DNA from: Colias croceus
Taxonomy: Eukaryota > Arthropoda > Insecta > Lepidoptera > Pieridae
Length of the DNA stretch: 64,000 bases
Direction of reading: 5' to 3'
Assembly (NCBI RefSeq): GCF_905220415.1
Contig: NC_059552.1
Location: 3,301,001 to 3,365,000, forward strand
Each line of letters begins with the position of its first letter. Within the stretch, counting starts at the first letter, position 1. Positions 46,942 through 59,019 of the stretch are shown here, one piece after another. The translations under genes and the position numbers were made by a program. The notes under the pieces were generated by a model. That model searched no databases. It worked only from the letters and a program-made list of their open reading frames with translations, and had not been told where the DNA came from.

Positions 46942-47689
46942 AATGTTGTACGAATTTCTAGCAACACTTGGCTAACGAGCTACAAACTTGATAAGAAGGA
47001 TTTAGGAACTCGATTAATTGTAATGCGGTTTCTTTTATTTGGTTCTTTGATAAGTTTGGCAGCCTATATCGTAGATGTATGAAGCAGATTATGGATTTAA
47101 TAAATGTAGTGGCAATCAAATAAAAAGAAAGGGCCTGGCTGACGACAATTATTAGGATTTTAGACTGAATAGCTTTCATTTTCTTTATTTTACCCACGCT
47201 TACGACTTAAAAATACTATCTCAAAAGAAACAGTTAATAAACAGAACGTTGCTCATCCTGCAGAAAAAAAAATATTACAAAGATAGAGCAAAGATTTTGT
47301 GATTTTTTTATATTTAACAAAGTTTCTGCGTTACTTTTTCTGTAATTAAGAAAAATAGCACACTTTAAATTGGAGCGTGCTTAAAAAAACAGCAAAACGT
47401 TAGAGCGATCGCGACGTAGAGCTAAAACCAACATCATATACTTAGACGTTTCATCTTTTTTCAAGTATAATTCTAAATAAATACTTATATATAAATTGTA
47501 AAATTCATGATATTTTAATAAAAACTTATCTTATTTTAATAAAAAGCATGTTTTGTAAAAACCAAACTAATATTTAATAATGAAAATATAGAATAGAGTT
47601 TTCGCGTGGGAACGCTAATGATTGGACTATAAATACAAGCTTCCAATAAGCTGTATTTTGCTCAATAATTCGTAGGTGGAAATATGGAA
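46942..47689. other. AT-rich spacer
   Basis: Nothing recognised. Confidence 0.5.
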
Positions 47690-47937
47690 TCCATACTAAT
47701 AATAATATACTAATAATATTATAAATGCGAAAGTAACTCTGTCTGTCTGTCTGTTACTCAATCTCGCCTTAACTACTGAACCAATTTGCATGAAATTTGC
47801 TATAGAGATATTTTGATACCCGAGAAAGGACTTTTTACCCGGGACATAGGATAGGTTTTATCCCGGAAATCACACGGGAACGGGAACTAGCGGGTTTTTC
47901 TTTGACTGCGCGGGCAAAGCCGCGGGCGGAAAGCTAG
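47690..47937 (+). mobile_element. Helitron-like element, family B
   Basis: Starts TCCATACTAATAATAATATA, with a small duplication of ACTAATAATATTA, has CTGTCTGTCTGTCTG near the 5' end and ends GCGCGGGCAAAGCCGCGGGC GGAAAGCTAG. Flanked A/T. Confidence 0.8.
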
Positions 47938-48590
47938 TTATAATTAACTGATAATGATCTAAGATCAAGTTGTTTGTAACAAAATAAATGGAGTCAATAC
48001 CATATTGAATCAAATTGTATATCAATAAAAATTCAGTCCTCATATTATGGAGGTAGGACTTTTTAGGTCACATGTAAGTTATTGTAACGTAGTTTACATG
48101 ATTACGTGAATAATACATAGAGAAAATTTCGGTTGGTAAGAGTCAACAATGTCAGTCTCAAACAATGTGCATTTATACCAAATTTATACAATATCTAACA
48201 ATATGTTGACGTATGTCTCATCGCAATACATGTAGTGGAACACTAGTAGAAATCAATTGAACAAGAGTTTTGCATTTTCGTCAACCAGATTACCTTGCTT
48301 ATGCTAAAAAAAATTATGTGCTAACGCGTTAGTATATTTAATTCACTATGGTTTTTCGAACACTTGCTAAATAACTTTCCCTTACAGCATTTCGAAACTA
48401 AACAAGCGCTCGCTTTACAGACATTTACGCTCCAGTGTTCAAAGAGTAGCCAAGTTCTATATTAGTTTAAGCTTGTAACTTGTAGTCTGGACTTAACAAT
48501 ATTAACGTGAAATTATTAGTGAATAAAAGTTTTGGAAAGTATGTTCGATTTATGATTAATGTAATACTAAAATTGTAATACTGACATGAT
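47938..48590. other. AT-rich spacer
   Basis: Nothing recognised. Confidence 0.5.
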
Positions 48591-48749
48591 AAAAAAGAGC
48601 AACTATGGAGTTTCTTGCCGGTTCTTCTCCATAGATACTGCTTTCCGAATCGGTGGTAAATGTTAAAAATATGTAAAAATATGACGTTTCAAAAGTGCTT
48701 CTCGAAGAAGTCTAATTGAATAAATAAATGTTTGAGTTTGAGTTTGAAG
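48591..48749 (+). mobile_element. LINE 3' tail (type L2), uninterrupted
   Basis: AGCAACTATGGAGTTTCTTG CCGGTTCTTCTCC ... AATCGGTGGTAAATGTTAAA ... AGTCTAATTGAATAAATAAA TGTTTGAGTTTGAG. A typical 3' UTR of lepidopteran non-LTR elements, here without coding sequence. It is the reference for the split copy at 22648-22934. Confidence 0.7.
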
Positions 48750-51700
48750 TAAAAATGTACTTGGATTGAGTTATGAAAAAAATAATCGTATTATTAAAAT
48801 CATGATTTGTGTTTATAATTAAAAAAATGATTGTTAGGTATATCTTTATCTTAAATTGCGAACTTTTAATTAGATTACTTAAACTCACAAAACTGTTTAC
48901 GCACGGATAGACAAGAAAAATATAAGTCTCTAACATCACTCTCGAAACTAGGTTATTTTGCAAATACTTTATCCGGGGCCATTTAAAGTTTTTCTCCGAG
49001 TGAATAGGTAAATGGCAGGAAAGTGTTTTTAGGATTTCTAAGTGGCCGATTTGGGTAATGTTGCTTGAATCAAGAGAAAAAGACCCTTTAACGTTGCGCT
49101 TAAAGAAAGGTTATTCAGCGCAACTAAGGTTGCTTCATGAAATGTTCAGAAAGTAGAAATAGACGCTGTATTTCATAAAGATATGTGTGAATGTCTCTTT
49201 GAGTGATGTATCTCAAAGCACATGTAATTTTCACGAAACCTTTGATGAGTTGCGGATGTTAATATGTATGTTGAAGTTCAATGAACTAAGTTGAAAAGCA
49301 ACTATCTAATACATAATATGATACATGAAAATTAATATGTTTACGTTTTATTTTAAAACAAATTTTTCAGTCTTAGGAGATAATATTATGTAGGTATCTG
49401 CATTTATTACAAAAGTTTATTTACCAAAACCAAGCATCATTTAAGCAAATTATAAAGACAATAATTTCCATTGCATTACATGAACAATGAGCATTGAATG
49501 TAAAAATATATTGTGCTCATTCATGCCTTCGTTTGCATTTTGCAACGGCTGCGGCAGCAGACTTTACAAAAGGATTTAACTAAATCGTAATAATTTAAGG
49601 AAATAAGTTAATTTATTATCTGTCAGCTCGTTAAGGAAGTAGGTACTGATAGCATAGCTTGAATAATTCATGTGTATTCACGATGAGACGAAATTGGAGA
49701 CTGTATCTCGCATGTAACAACGTTCAAACCGCTTTACAAATACTCGGTATAATATTATTATTCCTATAATAATTTATTGTCCCGAACATAAACATAACAT
49801 GACATAAACAAAATATTTAATAAAAATGTGTAAAAATATATTTCATCAAATAATAGAAATTTCAATTATTTTCTTTTAGGAAGTCGATATAAAATAATGG
49901 CTGACGGTTAAATCAAAACAATAGCTGAAGCGTAAATATTTGTAAAAGTTTAATTGAATTGTGGTTAAATATTAAGTTTCATGGAAATGGACTTCTATTG
50001 TCTCTGCATTTATTGTAAAGTTTGTTTTATAAGAATCGATCTGAAAGGTAATAAGAACCCTTCTTTTAATTATTCAGTTAATTTTATAACTTCGTTGTAA
50101 TTTTTTTTGTATAGTTGAATAAAAAAAAGAAACGGTTTAATTTAGTACAAAATGTAAATTCTTTGAAACTTGTAGGTATTCGATATTATATACAGAAAAA
50201 AATATTATCATCCATCGGATTACATAACACAAAAATTGCATACATGCTTCCCAATATTTTTCTTAAGCTACATACCTTTTGTATAAATAATTTAAAGCTT
50301 TGTCCGACGTCAAGAATTTTCGATAAAGGAGCGTGTTCTAAAAATTTCTCTCATATTTTATAAGTATTGGAGCCGAGATCTTTCTTTGACCTTAAAGAAA
50401 TGAGAACGCAAAAATATTCGCCGCCTTTACAACGCTGACAAAGATTCATTCTTTGGGGAATTTTTATTGATAAATGAGTCAAACAATGAGAGTTTCTCTT
50501 CAATCATAATAATGGGATGTCAATACATACTTTCATTTTGTAAATAATGCAGGGAGTTTTATATTATTTTTGGACACGGGATCAAAAATGGGTATGACAA
50601 CTTAACATGCGAAAAGATTTAAGAATTGGATACTTTGTACCTATAATATTAAGGTTTAAATACCAAGATTGTTTATTTTAATTATTGTTGCGTATATTAT
50701 ATTATGTAGTAATAATGATACTTATTTCAGTTTTAACTACTTATTATGCTAAATCTAACCTAAATTTCATGTTAAATGCTTACACATAAATTGTTTTTAT
50801 AAAGCCTCAAAACGCGTGCATAAACGATAATATTAAATCACCTTTAAATATTGAAGTAGCAACCTCTGTAACAATTTCGGTAATTGGCAATTACACCAGG
50901 GTTTTCAATTTAGATTGGTCTTTAAAAATTAAGCACTCGAATTGGGAAAGAAAATGGAGCAGAAATAAGTGTTTTATACGTAAATTTGTTATTTTATAAA
51001 TTAATGGAGGATATATTTTATAGCTTTGGTTCTTGTTGTGTGACATAATTAACCTGATATTCACGTTAAAATTTTTAGAATGATTGTAAATTCATATATT
51101 TAAAATAATTGAAATAAAATTACAACTTATTCTTTTACTTCACGCTTTTTTAAACTTTTGCTCGCTGTGACATTAGATGAAAGGTTATTACTAACATTTT
51201 TGACCTTTCTACCTAAGGTCAGGAAAACTTATGAAAAATGAACACTCTAGAGTAAAAACAAAAGTAAGATTCCCACTACCAGTAACTGCTTGTTTATCTT
51301 CTAAAAAGGTTTCTTCCAAAAACAATAATGTCCACAACTCAATATGACAATAACTTCGTTTTGAATTACCTTTTATCTAATTTCAGAAACTGGAGTCCAT
51401 TATCCCGCTAATACATCGGAAAAGGTGATGACATCGGGTTCCCTATTGAAGAAAACCTTTGCACAGCGGTTTTCAACAAAAGAGTCGGTATATCACAAAA
51501 AATAACTGTATGCCAGTGACGTATTCCCAGGGTCAAGAAAAATGGTCGATGTTTTTGAATTTATTTATGCAATATTTTAGTTTAAAGAAATAAAATATTA
51601 AATATTCAACACAGTGTTTTTTATCATTTGTTATAAAAATAGACGCATGAAACTGTAAAATTTGTGTTTTATACTCTGTAAATTATACTTTGTTTCTAAA

Positions 51701-52901
51701 TATAAGTATTTTATACGTAGACTGTAGAGCTTCAATATTTATAAAGTGATTTTGTAAAGTATTCTTACAAATATAATAAATTATGTTTGAAAGAATTATA
51801 GGCTTTTTATTTATTTCTAATATTAACCAACCAATCAAGTATCAACGCAAAAACATAATATTATCAATACTTTTTACTAAGATGAGTGAACTATACAAGC
51901 ATTTAGTTATGTAACCTTCCACCACACACCTCATACAATATACATTATACTCATCATTTCATAATTATAATCACTTATTACTATATAATTATTATACGAA
52001 ATAATATTTTCTTTAGCTCCCATTTCCGCGCCCCTGTTCTATTATCGCCCTAGACGTTCAAACCACACACCCATTCAATGGAACACTCAATATGGGCGAA
52101 AAAAGATACCGTGTTGCGACGTGATCCGTGTCCCAAATCCAATGTGTCTTCAGATGTTAATACTTTTCTATTGATATAAGTGCTATAAACCGTAAGTGGT
52201 TTCTCTATTACTATTTTATTCAGAACTCTGTGATACGATTCGATTTGCGTTTTATGTTTTTGAAAAATAGCCGTGAGAAGTTTTCGTTTTTTTGTGGTGT
52301 AAGTAAGCTTAATCCTGAATTAAAGGGGATTAATGTGTCTATCTGAAAGTTAGTTTTGTGTGATGATTGAACCCTTTAGATCGAAATAGTTTTACCAAAC
52401 GAGGTATTTTGAGATTGGGATTCTAATTTAATAGAGATTAGTAGCGTCTGCGTATTATTACGTCTGTTTTTTCTTTCATTTAGTTATATTATCTATTATT
52501 GTTTTAACTTTCGTATAGTTTTTTAAATATTGACAAAAAATTTGTTTTTTTAATTCAGTTTGCTATATTTATAGTTTAAATATCTAATAAATAATTTATT
52601 ATATACGCAATAAGTATGTATTTACGGTAATTTTCACAAATATTCGCATAACATTGGAAGGAACCTCTCCAATTCAAATTATAATTGTAATTTTGTAAGC
52701 CTGCTTTTGATATATATGAGGAAATGATATGATGAATTATTCATAAGTTCTCAATACTAAGGGACAGGCTTCTTTCTAGTGTGGAATATTTGGTTCGATA
52801 TTGATGATATTTCTATTCATACAGACTTTATTATTGGTATCTATTATTTTATCAACTTTTCTGTCTTTGTTGTTAAAAGTTTTACGCAATAATTGTTATC
52901 T
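48750..52901. other. Longest featureless stretch
   Basis: Over 4 kb of AT-rich DNA with only small unsupported ORFs (for example 50115-50363). A modestly GC-richer patch at about 52010-52150 (CATTTCCGCGCCCCTGTTCT, GTTGCGACGTGATCCGTGTC) is not assignable. Confidence 0.5.
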
Positions 52902-53078
52902 TCTTAATATATATAAATCTCGTGTCACAATGTTTGTCCTCAATGGACTCCTAAACCACTTAACCGATTATAATAAAATTCGCACACCATGTGCAGTTCG
53001 ATCCAACTTGAGAGATAGGATAGTTTAAATCTCAAATCGTTTTAGAAAAAGCGGGTGAAGCCGCGGGCGGTAAGCTAG
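52902..53078 (+). mobile_element. Helitron-like element, family D
   Basis: TCTTAATATATATAAATCTC GTGTCACAATGTTTGTCCTC ... AGCGGGTGAAGCCGCGGGCG GTAAGCTAG. The 3' hairpin plus CTAG matches the other families; the body does not. The ORF 52801-53028 runs through it and is not a gene. Confidence 0.7.
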
Positions 53079-53742
53079 TCAGAATAATAAAAATAATTGG
53101 GATAGGGATAATGTTTATGTGTACTGGAAGAATCTCGCAGTCTATTAATAAACGAAGACGGCGGATATATCAATAAATTATATCGATGATTATAAAGTTA
53201 GAGCTGTACCTATTCAAAGAGTGTGTGAAACTCAACAGAAATCAGTATTAGATGAGGCGTGCATATTTAATATAGTTTTTCTAAGAAAATAACGTTTTAT
53301 TGTTTAATAACTTACACAAGCTTATACATTTTTGAAATTATATAGATAAGTATATTGTACCAAAACAGACATCATTAATCAATTCTATAGATAGATATCT
53401 AATTGCGAACAAAAACAATTTATACATACTAATCAATAATAGATTTGTTTGACATTTATACTAATTCTTTAGCCGATAAAAGAATATAAGCCATGTCGTA
53501 ACACATAACAATAAATTCTCAATAGTAAGGATCACATTCCTCATGTAATATATTGTTTTGTCTTCGATATAAATGACAAATTCCCGGGATGTCTAGAAAA
53601 GATATTTATCAAGACATAGGTACATAATTCATATCAATTACAATCTTTTTACATTTCTTTGAATGCTCGATGATTTCTACATTCTGTGATTGTATTGAGA
53701 GACTTTTATATGCAGAATTCATGTGTCTGTCTTATTCATCGA
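53079..53742. other. AT-rich spacer
   Basis: Nothing recognised. Confidence 0.5.
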
Positions 53743-53990
53743 CTAGCTTTCCGCCCGCGGCTTCGCCCGCGTTGGCTGAAACCTAGTAGAATATAGATTC
53801 TAATATATTGTACTAAAACCTTCCTCTTGAATCACTCTAACTATTGAAGAGAGACTGCACCGAGGTCCGTTGCTTGGTTTTGGAGACTTAGGCATACAGA
53901 GAACGTGACTTTGTTTTATACTATGTAGACTTTGTTTTATACTATGTAGACTTTGTTTTATACTTTGTAGACTTTGTTTTATACTATGTA
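53743..53990 (-). mobile_element. Helitron-like family F with expanded 5' end
   Basis: The minus-strand 3' end is ACGCGGGCGAAGCCGCGGGC GGAAAGCTAG. The rest resembles the remnant at 40896-41095. Its 5' end is a fourfold 21-bp array. Confidence 0.55.
53907..53990. repeat. 21-bp tandem repeat, 4 units
   Basis: GACTTTGTTTTATACTATGT(A) is repeated four times without spacing; only the third unit differs, by one base. The single-copy form is seen at about 41070, so it is an expansion inside a transposon end. Confidence 0.9.
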
Positions 53991-54120
53991 ATATGTATGT
54001 ATTTAAAGCGGTTTGTAATATTAGTAATAGGAGCGCATCGCCAACAAACTGCTCTACAGTTTGGCGAAAATTTGTAAAAGCAAAGATTTTTATATATCAA
54101 TAAATAAATTAAAAAAAAAA

Positions 54121-54425
54121 TCTGGAAAATATCCGGGAAATGCGTGAAAATGTCCGGGAAAACGTTGAAAATGCCTGGAAAATCCCCGGAAAATGCCTGG
54201 GAGATGCCTGGAAAATTCCCTGAAAATATCTGGGAAATACCCAGAAAATTCCCGGAAAATATCCGGAAAATGCGTGAAAATGTCCGGATAAAGCGTGGAA
54301 AATGTCTGGGAAATGCCTGGGAAATGCCTGGAAAATATCCGGAAAATGCGTGAAAATGTCCGGAAAATGTCTGGAAAATGTCCGGAAAATGCGTAAAAAT
54401 GTCCGGAAAAGGCGTGGAAAATGCC
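54121..54425. repeat. 11-bp minisatellite, about 28 units
   Basis: The unit is roughly TCCGGAAAATG, with variants CCTGGAAAATG, CCTGGGAAATG and a shorter CGTGAAAATG. Because 11 is not a multiple of three, an 11-residue peptide repeat arises in each frame. ORFs of 69, 135 and 147 codons on both strands (for example a FSGNFPGISQAF-type repeat) are artefacts of this. Confidence 0.9.
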
Positions 54426-56433
54426 ACTTCAAAATTGCGAAGTAATTAAAGCAGACAACCAAAAAAAGAAAAAGAAAGCTAAAATCTTTCATATTAAATG
54501 TATAAGGGATATTCATATTTCAATTTTCATATGTACTTAATGTATGGGAGGGCTTAAAGATAATTTTTTTGATATTTCTCGATTTATTTAAAAAAATCGA
54601 GAAATATCAAAAAGCACAAAAGCACACTTAACGATTAACGATTACACCCTGTATATGAATGCCTTAGCAAATGTTCGCCGTGATTATTTAAATGATCATA
54701 ATTTTTTTTATTAATGAACCAATTGACATGAAATTATAAACACTAAATGACAAAAAAAAATTAACTGCTGTTTTGGGTTCGGGATCAATTTAATAATAAC
54801 ACCTGGTAATTATTTTTTACCTATTTTCATTGTATAAAATCGTAACATAATTTCCTATATGTATTGTTCTATTAACACAAAGATAATAATATCTTCCCAA
54901 GGTACTAAATTTTAATAAAAAAGTTGTTTTTGTTATTTATATCTAAAAAGGAGCTTTTTTTAATAGACAGAAATAAACATTAAATTTTTATAAGTTTTAT
55001 GGACGCTGAATGTAATGCAAATGGGCAAATATTAAAAGTAAAATTAGGTATTTAAAATAAATAAATGAAACAACTACCTATGTACCAATTACAGAAAAAC
55101 TTCTTTTTCGGTTGAAAATTGCTGGATCATGAGTATAATTCTTTATCTCTTACCTTGGGCAGTCTGGAAGAGATCGCTAGTAAGCGATAAGACCGCCTTA
55201 TGTACATACCGCGTTAATCCATTTGGTATGATTGTAAATATTTTAATTGGTGTGGTACGTATATTAAATTGATAAATAATATGTACTATCCCAGTACGAT
55301 CTGTACCGCGATAGCCATAACGATAATATTATATATAAAACAATCAGATAACATTAAAGCACGAATTAAAATCATACTTGTAAAATTACATTTTTTATGG
55401 TACTAAAACGTAGGTAGATTCTCACGCACGCACGCTGATACGTGGTTGGCTGCCCCTTCTCTCATTCCCGAAAAATATACTCTAAAACTACCCAAGATTC
55501 TTCCAATGATTGTACCATACGTTGGATATTAACTTTAGTCAACAATTGACCACGCGCAAGGATACTAATTTCTACTACATCCTCATGCAAATCATCAATT
55601 TTTATGAATCTGTAAATAAAAAAATCAAAAGATATCTTTACCTAATTTTATTAAAAAGCTACTAACAAATAAAATTTTATCAAGAAGTAAAGTGACCTTC
55701 TTTGGGCGTGTTATACATAAAAATAGAATTTCATCATTTTCTTATTTTGTCTCAACTTCAATTCTAATTAAAAACATAAGTCTAACTATATAATTATTAT
55801 AAAGAATAAATATAAAAGCTACAACTTACCTTTTGTGGGAACGCAAGAAGGATTTTTAAAAATGTCAACAATGAACACAATCTATTATTACCAATATTAA
55901 CTGTTAAATGGTGTCTTGTTTGACATCAAATAATAAACATCTACCCTCACTTCACATAAAATATAAGCACCTGAAGTGGACTCTGGGAAGACATGGGTTA
56001 AAAAGATACAAATAAAAAACCCCACCAACATCATAATATTTAAATTATAAATTTGCAAGAAGCGTTAATATTATGTAAATTGATTTGATTTTAATGAAAT
56101 CTCAATAGATGGCGCTGTTTCAAATTTGTCTTTATACTATTTAATTCATTAAACTGTTTCTCTGCCCAAATTACGTAAATGACATAGTTTTTATTTTGTA
56201 AAGCTAGATAATAGCATGGCTTACTCGAAACCAACATTTAAACATGAGTCTTTAGATTGTACGCTGTCGTAGTACACGGAATATGTAAGAAAAATAAAGG
56301 TCCACAGCTCCTCCCCCGAAGGTGATATCATGATAATATGTTTAAACTATCCTCACCCGACCTCTCAGGAACATTAATGCAAAATTTGAAGTTAATCTAT
56401 GCAGTACTTTCTGAGATTAGCTCGGAAATACAT
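54426..56433. other. Spacer with one strong hairpin
   Basis: Apart from the hairpin at 54566-54613, no feature is supported. Confidence 0.45.
54566..54613. repeat. Perfect 20-bp hairpin, 8-nt loop
   Basis: TTTTTGATATTTCTCGATTT (54566-54585) and its exact complement (54594-54613) surround an 8-nt loop. Origin unknown; it may be a residual fold-back element. Confidence 0.85.
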
Positions 56434-56490
56434 ACAGACAAACAGACAAACCGACAAACAGACAAACAGACAAACAGACAAACAGACAAA
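56434..56490. repeat. (ACAGACAA)n microsatellite
   Basis: About seven octamer units. The upstream text (CAGTACTTTCTGAGATTAGC) looks like the end of a dispersed element whose microsatellite this is. The ORFs at 56338 and 56399 read through it. Confidence 0.85.
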
Positions 56491-56628
56491 AATTCTAAAA
56501 ACTATATTTTTGGCTTCTATATCGATTATAGATCATGGATTATGTATTATTTTAAAAAAATATTTAATGTACAGTTTTGACTTTCCTACGATTTTATTAT
56601 ATGTATAGATAAAAGATATGCTTTAAGG

Positions 56629-56751
56629 ATCAGACTTATGTGTCCTGTCTGAGCGAGACACTATTTCTTCTTCGTCTCTACCGGGAATCCAAGCCAGCTT
56701 CCCTCGGTTCTACGCTCACGCGTTAACCAATGTACCAATAAGAAGTCTGAT
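56629..56751 (-). mobile_element. tRNA-derived SINE-like element
   Basis: On the minus strand, TGGTTAACGCGTGAGCG resembles a Pol III A box and TTGGATTCCCGG a B box at suitable spacing, followed by AGAGACGAAGAAGAAATAGT. This fits lepidopteran tRNA-derived SINEs (Metulj-like, from memory). Unusually, the ends form a 9-bp inverted repeat (ATCAGACTT ... AAGTCTGAT). Confidence 0.55.
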
Positions 56752-57312
56752 TAAATGTACTCTTCAGAAAATTCGTAAAAAGGATGTCATAATTTTTATT
56801 TAATTATAGAAGCCTCTAGAAGCAAAAAGTTTATAATACCTACCCTGTTTATCATTCACATTATCATTTTTATTTATTCATATTTCATTTGTTTCAAGTA
56901 TAAAAATAGCTTAGATATTTCCATCTCTTTTATAAATTCGTTTATTTAAAACTTGTGGAAAGATCATATTAATAATAATTTATGCGCATGTTTTCATGCT
57001 TTTGAGTTATAAATTTGAATAATACTGAAATTGGTAGAAATTTTCTACTTATTAATTCAGTGATTGGAAGATGAATTTCATGACTAACAGAAAAAGAACA
57101 AATCTGCAAAGATCTTTCAAATATATCTGTAATTATTATTTAACAAAACGTGGTTACAGGAATCCCGTCGTTGCACATCAAGTTTAACCAACTATAAAAA
57201 CCTTGGTTACAATAATTTTTGAAAGTTTAATTACATTTAGTTAATTTTAAATATTTATTGCTGAGTCTGTCTCCCAATTTCACATTTAACCACAACACCG
57301 ATTTGAATGAAA
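56752..57312. other. AT-rich spacer
   Basis: Nothing recognised. Confidence 0.5.
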
Positions 57313-57484
57313 TCTATACTATAAAAATGAACCGCAAAATGTGTTGGTAAGCGCATAACTCGAGAACGGCTGAACCGATTTCGTTAATTCTTTTTTTATA
57401 ATATTCCTTGAAGTACGACGATGGTTCTTATGGAGAGAAAACGTAAACATGTACCACGGGCGAAGCCGGGGCGGACCGCTACAG
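57313..57484 (+). mobile_element. Helitron-like family C, unit 1 of 3
   Basis: TCTATACTATAAAAATGAAC CGCAAAATGTGTTGGTAAGC ... CACGGGCGAAGCCGGGGCGG ACCGCTAC. The terminal CTAG is changed to CTAC, with AG before unit 2. Overlapping ORFs are not genes. Confidence 0.75.
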
Positions 57485-57661
57485 TCTTCTATAATATAAA
57501 AATAATTCGCAAAATGTGTTGGTAAGCGCATAACTCGAGAACAACTGAACCGATTTCGTTAATTATTTTTTTATTACTTACATTTCTTGAAGTACGAGGA
57601 TGGTTCTTATGGAGAGAAAACGTAAAAATGTACCACGGGCGAAGCCGGGGCGGACCGCTAG
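57485..57661 (+). mobile_element. Helitron-like family C, unit 2 of 3
   Basis: TCTTCTATAATATAAAAATA ... GGGGCGGACCGCTAG. It is followed with no spacer by unit 3. Confidence 0.8.
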
Positions 57662-57834
57662 TCTTCTTATATAAAAAATGAATCCCAAAATGTGTTGGTA
57701 AGCGCATAACTTGAGAACGGCAGAACCGTTTTCGATAATTCTTTTTTTAATTATATTCCTTGAAGTACGAGGATGGTTCTTATGTAGAGAAAACGTAAAT
57801 ATGTACCACGGGCAAAGTCGGGGCGGACCGCTAG
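57662..57834 (+). mobile_element. Helitron-like family C, unit 3 of 3
   Basis: TCTTCTTATATAAAAAATGA ... GGGGCGGACCGCTAG, then TTTG. Same length class (about 173 bp) as units 1-2, with scattered substitutions. Confidence 0.8.
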
Positions 57835-59019
57835 TTTGTAATAAAAATAGTTTGATGATAGTTTTGAAATTGTTTGGCCTTTCTTATGGCTACAATAGCT
57901 ATAATGCTAGCCGTGGCTACAATATTAGAACACTACACTAGTAACAAAATATAACCACTTATTATTATGCAGCATTGTTTGATACCATCATGTTATCATA
58001 ATATTTACAAAAGAACTGTAAACGAATGAATCTTGGAAGATATAAATATTGTATTTCATTCCAGCACATTTTCCATAAGTTTGCCATTATATTGTCACGA
58101 TCTTGGCGTCTGTCACACTTTATACTCCAAGTTTATTCATTATGGAACTTTTTACAAAGTATCAACTTTCAAACTTGACTCGAGTTCAGTGTTTTGATCG
58201 AAATACTAACATTAGGCTCACATCCAATATAACTTCAGGTTTTATTCACAAATAGGACACAAGTACGTGTGAATAAGTTGATAAAATGTATCCTACATAA
58301 TATTTGAGTATTATTTTTGGGATAAAATGAACACAGACAACTGATGAACTTGAAACCCACTATTGATTCACTCGTAGTAAAATTGTATCTGGAAATACGA
58401 ATAGTCTCGCATCTACATAATACAGTATAGTACCTATAATAATTGTTAGGGAAAGGACACGTAATAAGATATTGAAGTAATTTCGTAGTAGTTTCAAGTT
58501 TTCTTACTTGATTCCATTCTCTTTTACATTTTACATGCAGAATACCACAATGTTATCCTTGTTACTATAGCAAAAATGTCGAACATACATCGAAAACTGA
58601 AGGGTGATAGAGATACGATTGCTTATAATTCCAGCTTCCTCCAAGATTATATTCATGTTTGATGTGCAATAAATGAATGTGTTCATTACTGAACATTACT
58701 CGAACAAAGGTAAGTACAGCTTTACACGCTATAAACCCTGTTGGAATGGCTTTACGGAACTCATCTAATATTGAAGTCTTTCAGTTTGATGGTAGTTGAG
58801 TTAGAGACGTGATCGTGTGTTTAGCGGTTTGCCATAATGAATATAAGAAGTTTAACCTTTAATATTGATGAAGTTTATTAACTGCAATAATGTTCGTTGA
58901 ACTGAATTTTATGTAAAGTTTTTTCAGTAATTAAACAACTATACTCACCAGTTAATCTATTTAAAACAGAAACCAAAATGTATGTGTACATTATAACTAT
59001 TCAAACGTTATATTAAATA
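57835..59019. other. Spacer, nothing recognised
   Basis: No gene or element end seen. Confidence 0.5.

Noticed and set aside
53984..54516. Two minus-strand ORFs (147 and 135 codons) and a plus-strand one of 69 codons that look like a repetitive protein
   Set aside because: They are frames of the 11-bp minisatellite, open on both strands because of its composition.
57319..57941. ORFs of 70-76 codons on both strands
   Set aside because: They read through the three Helitron-like units, which are non-coding repeats elsewhere.
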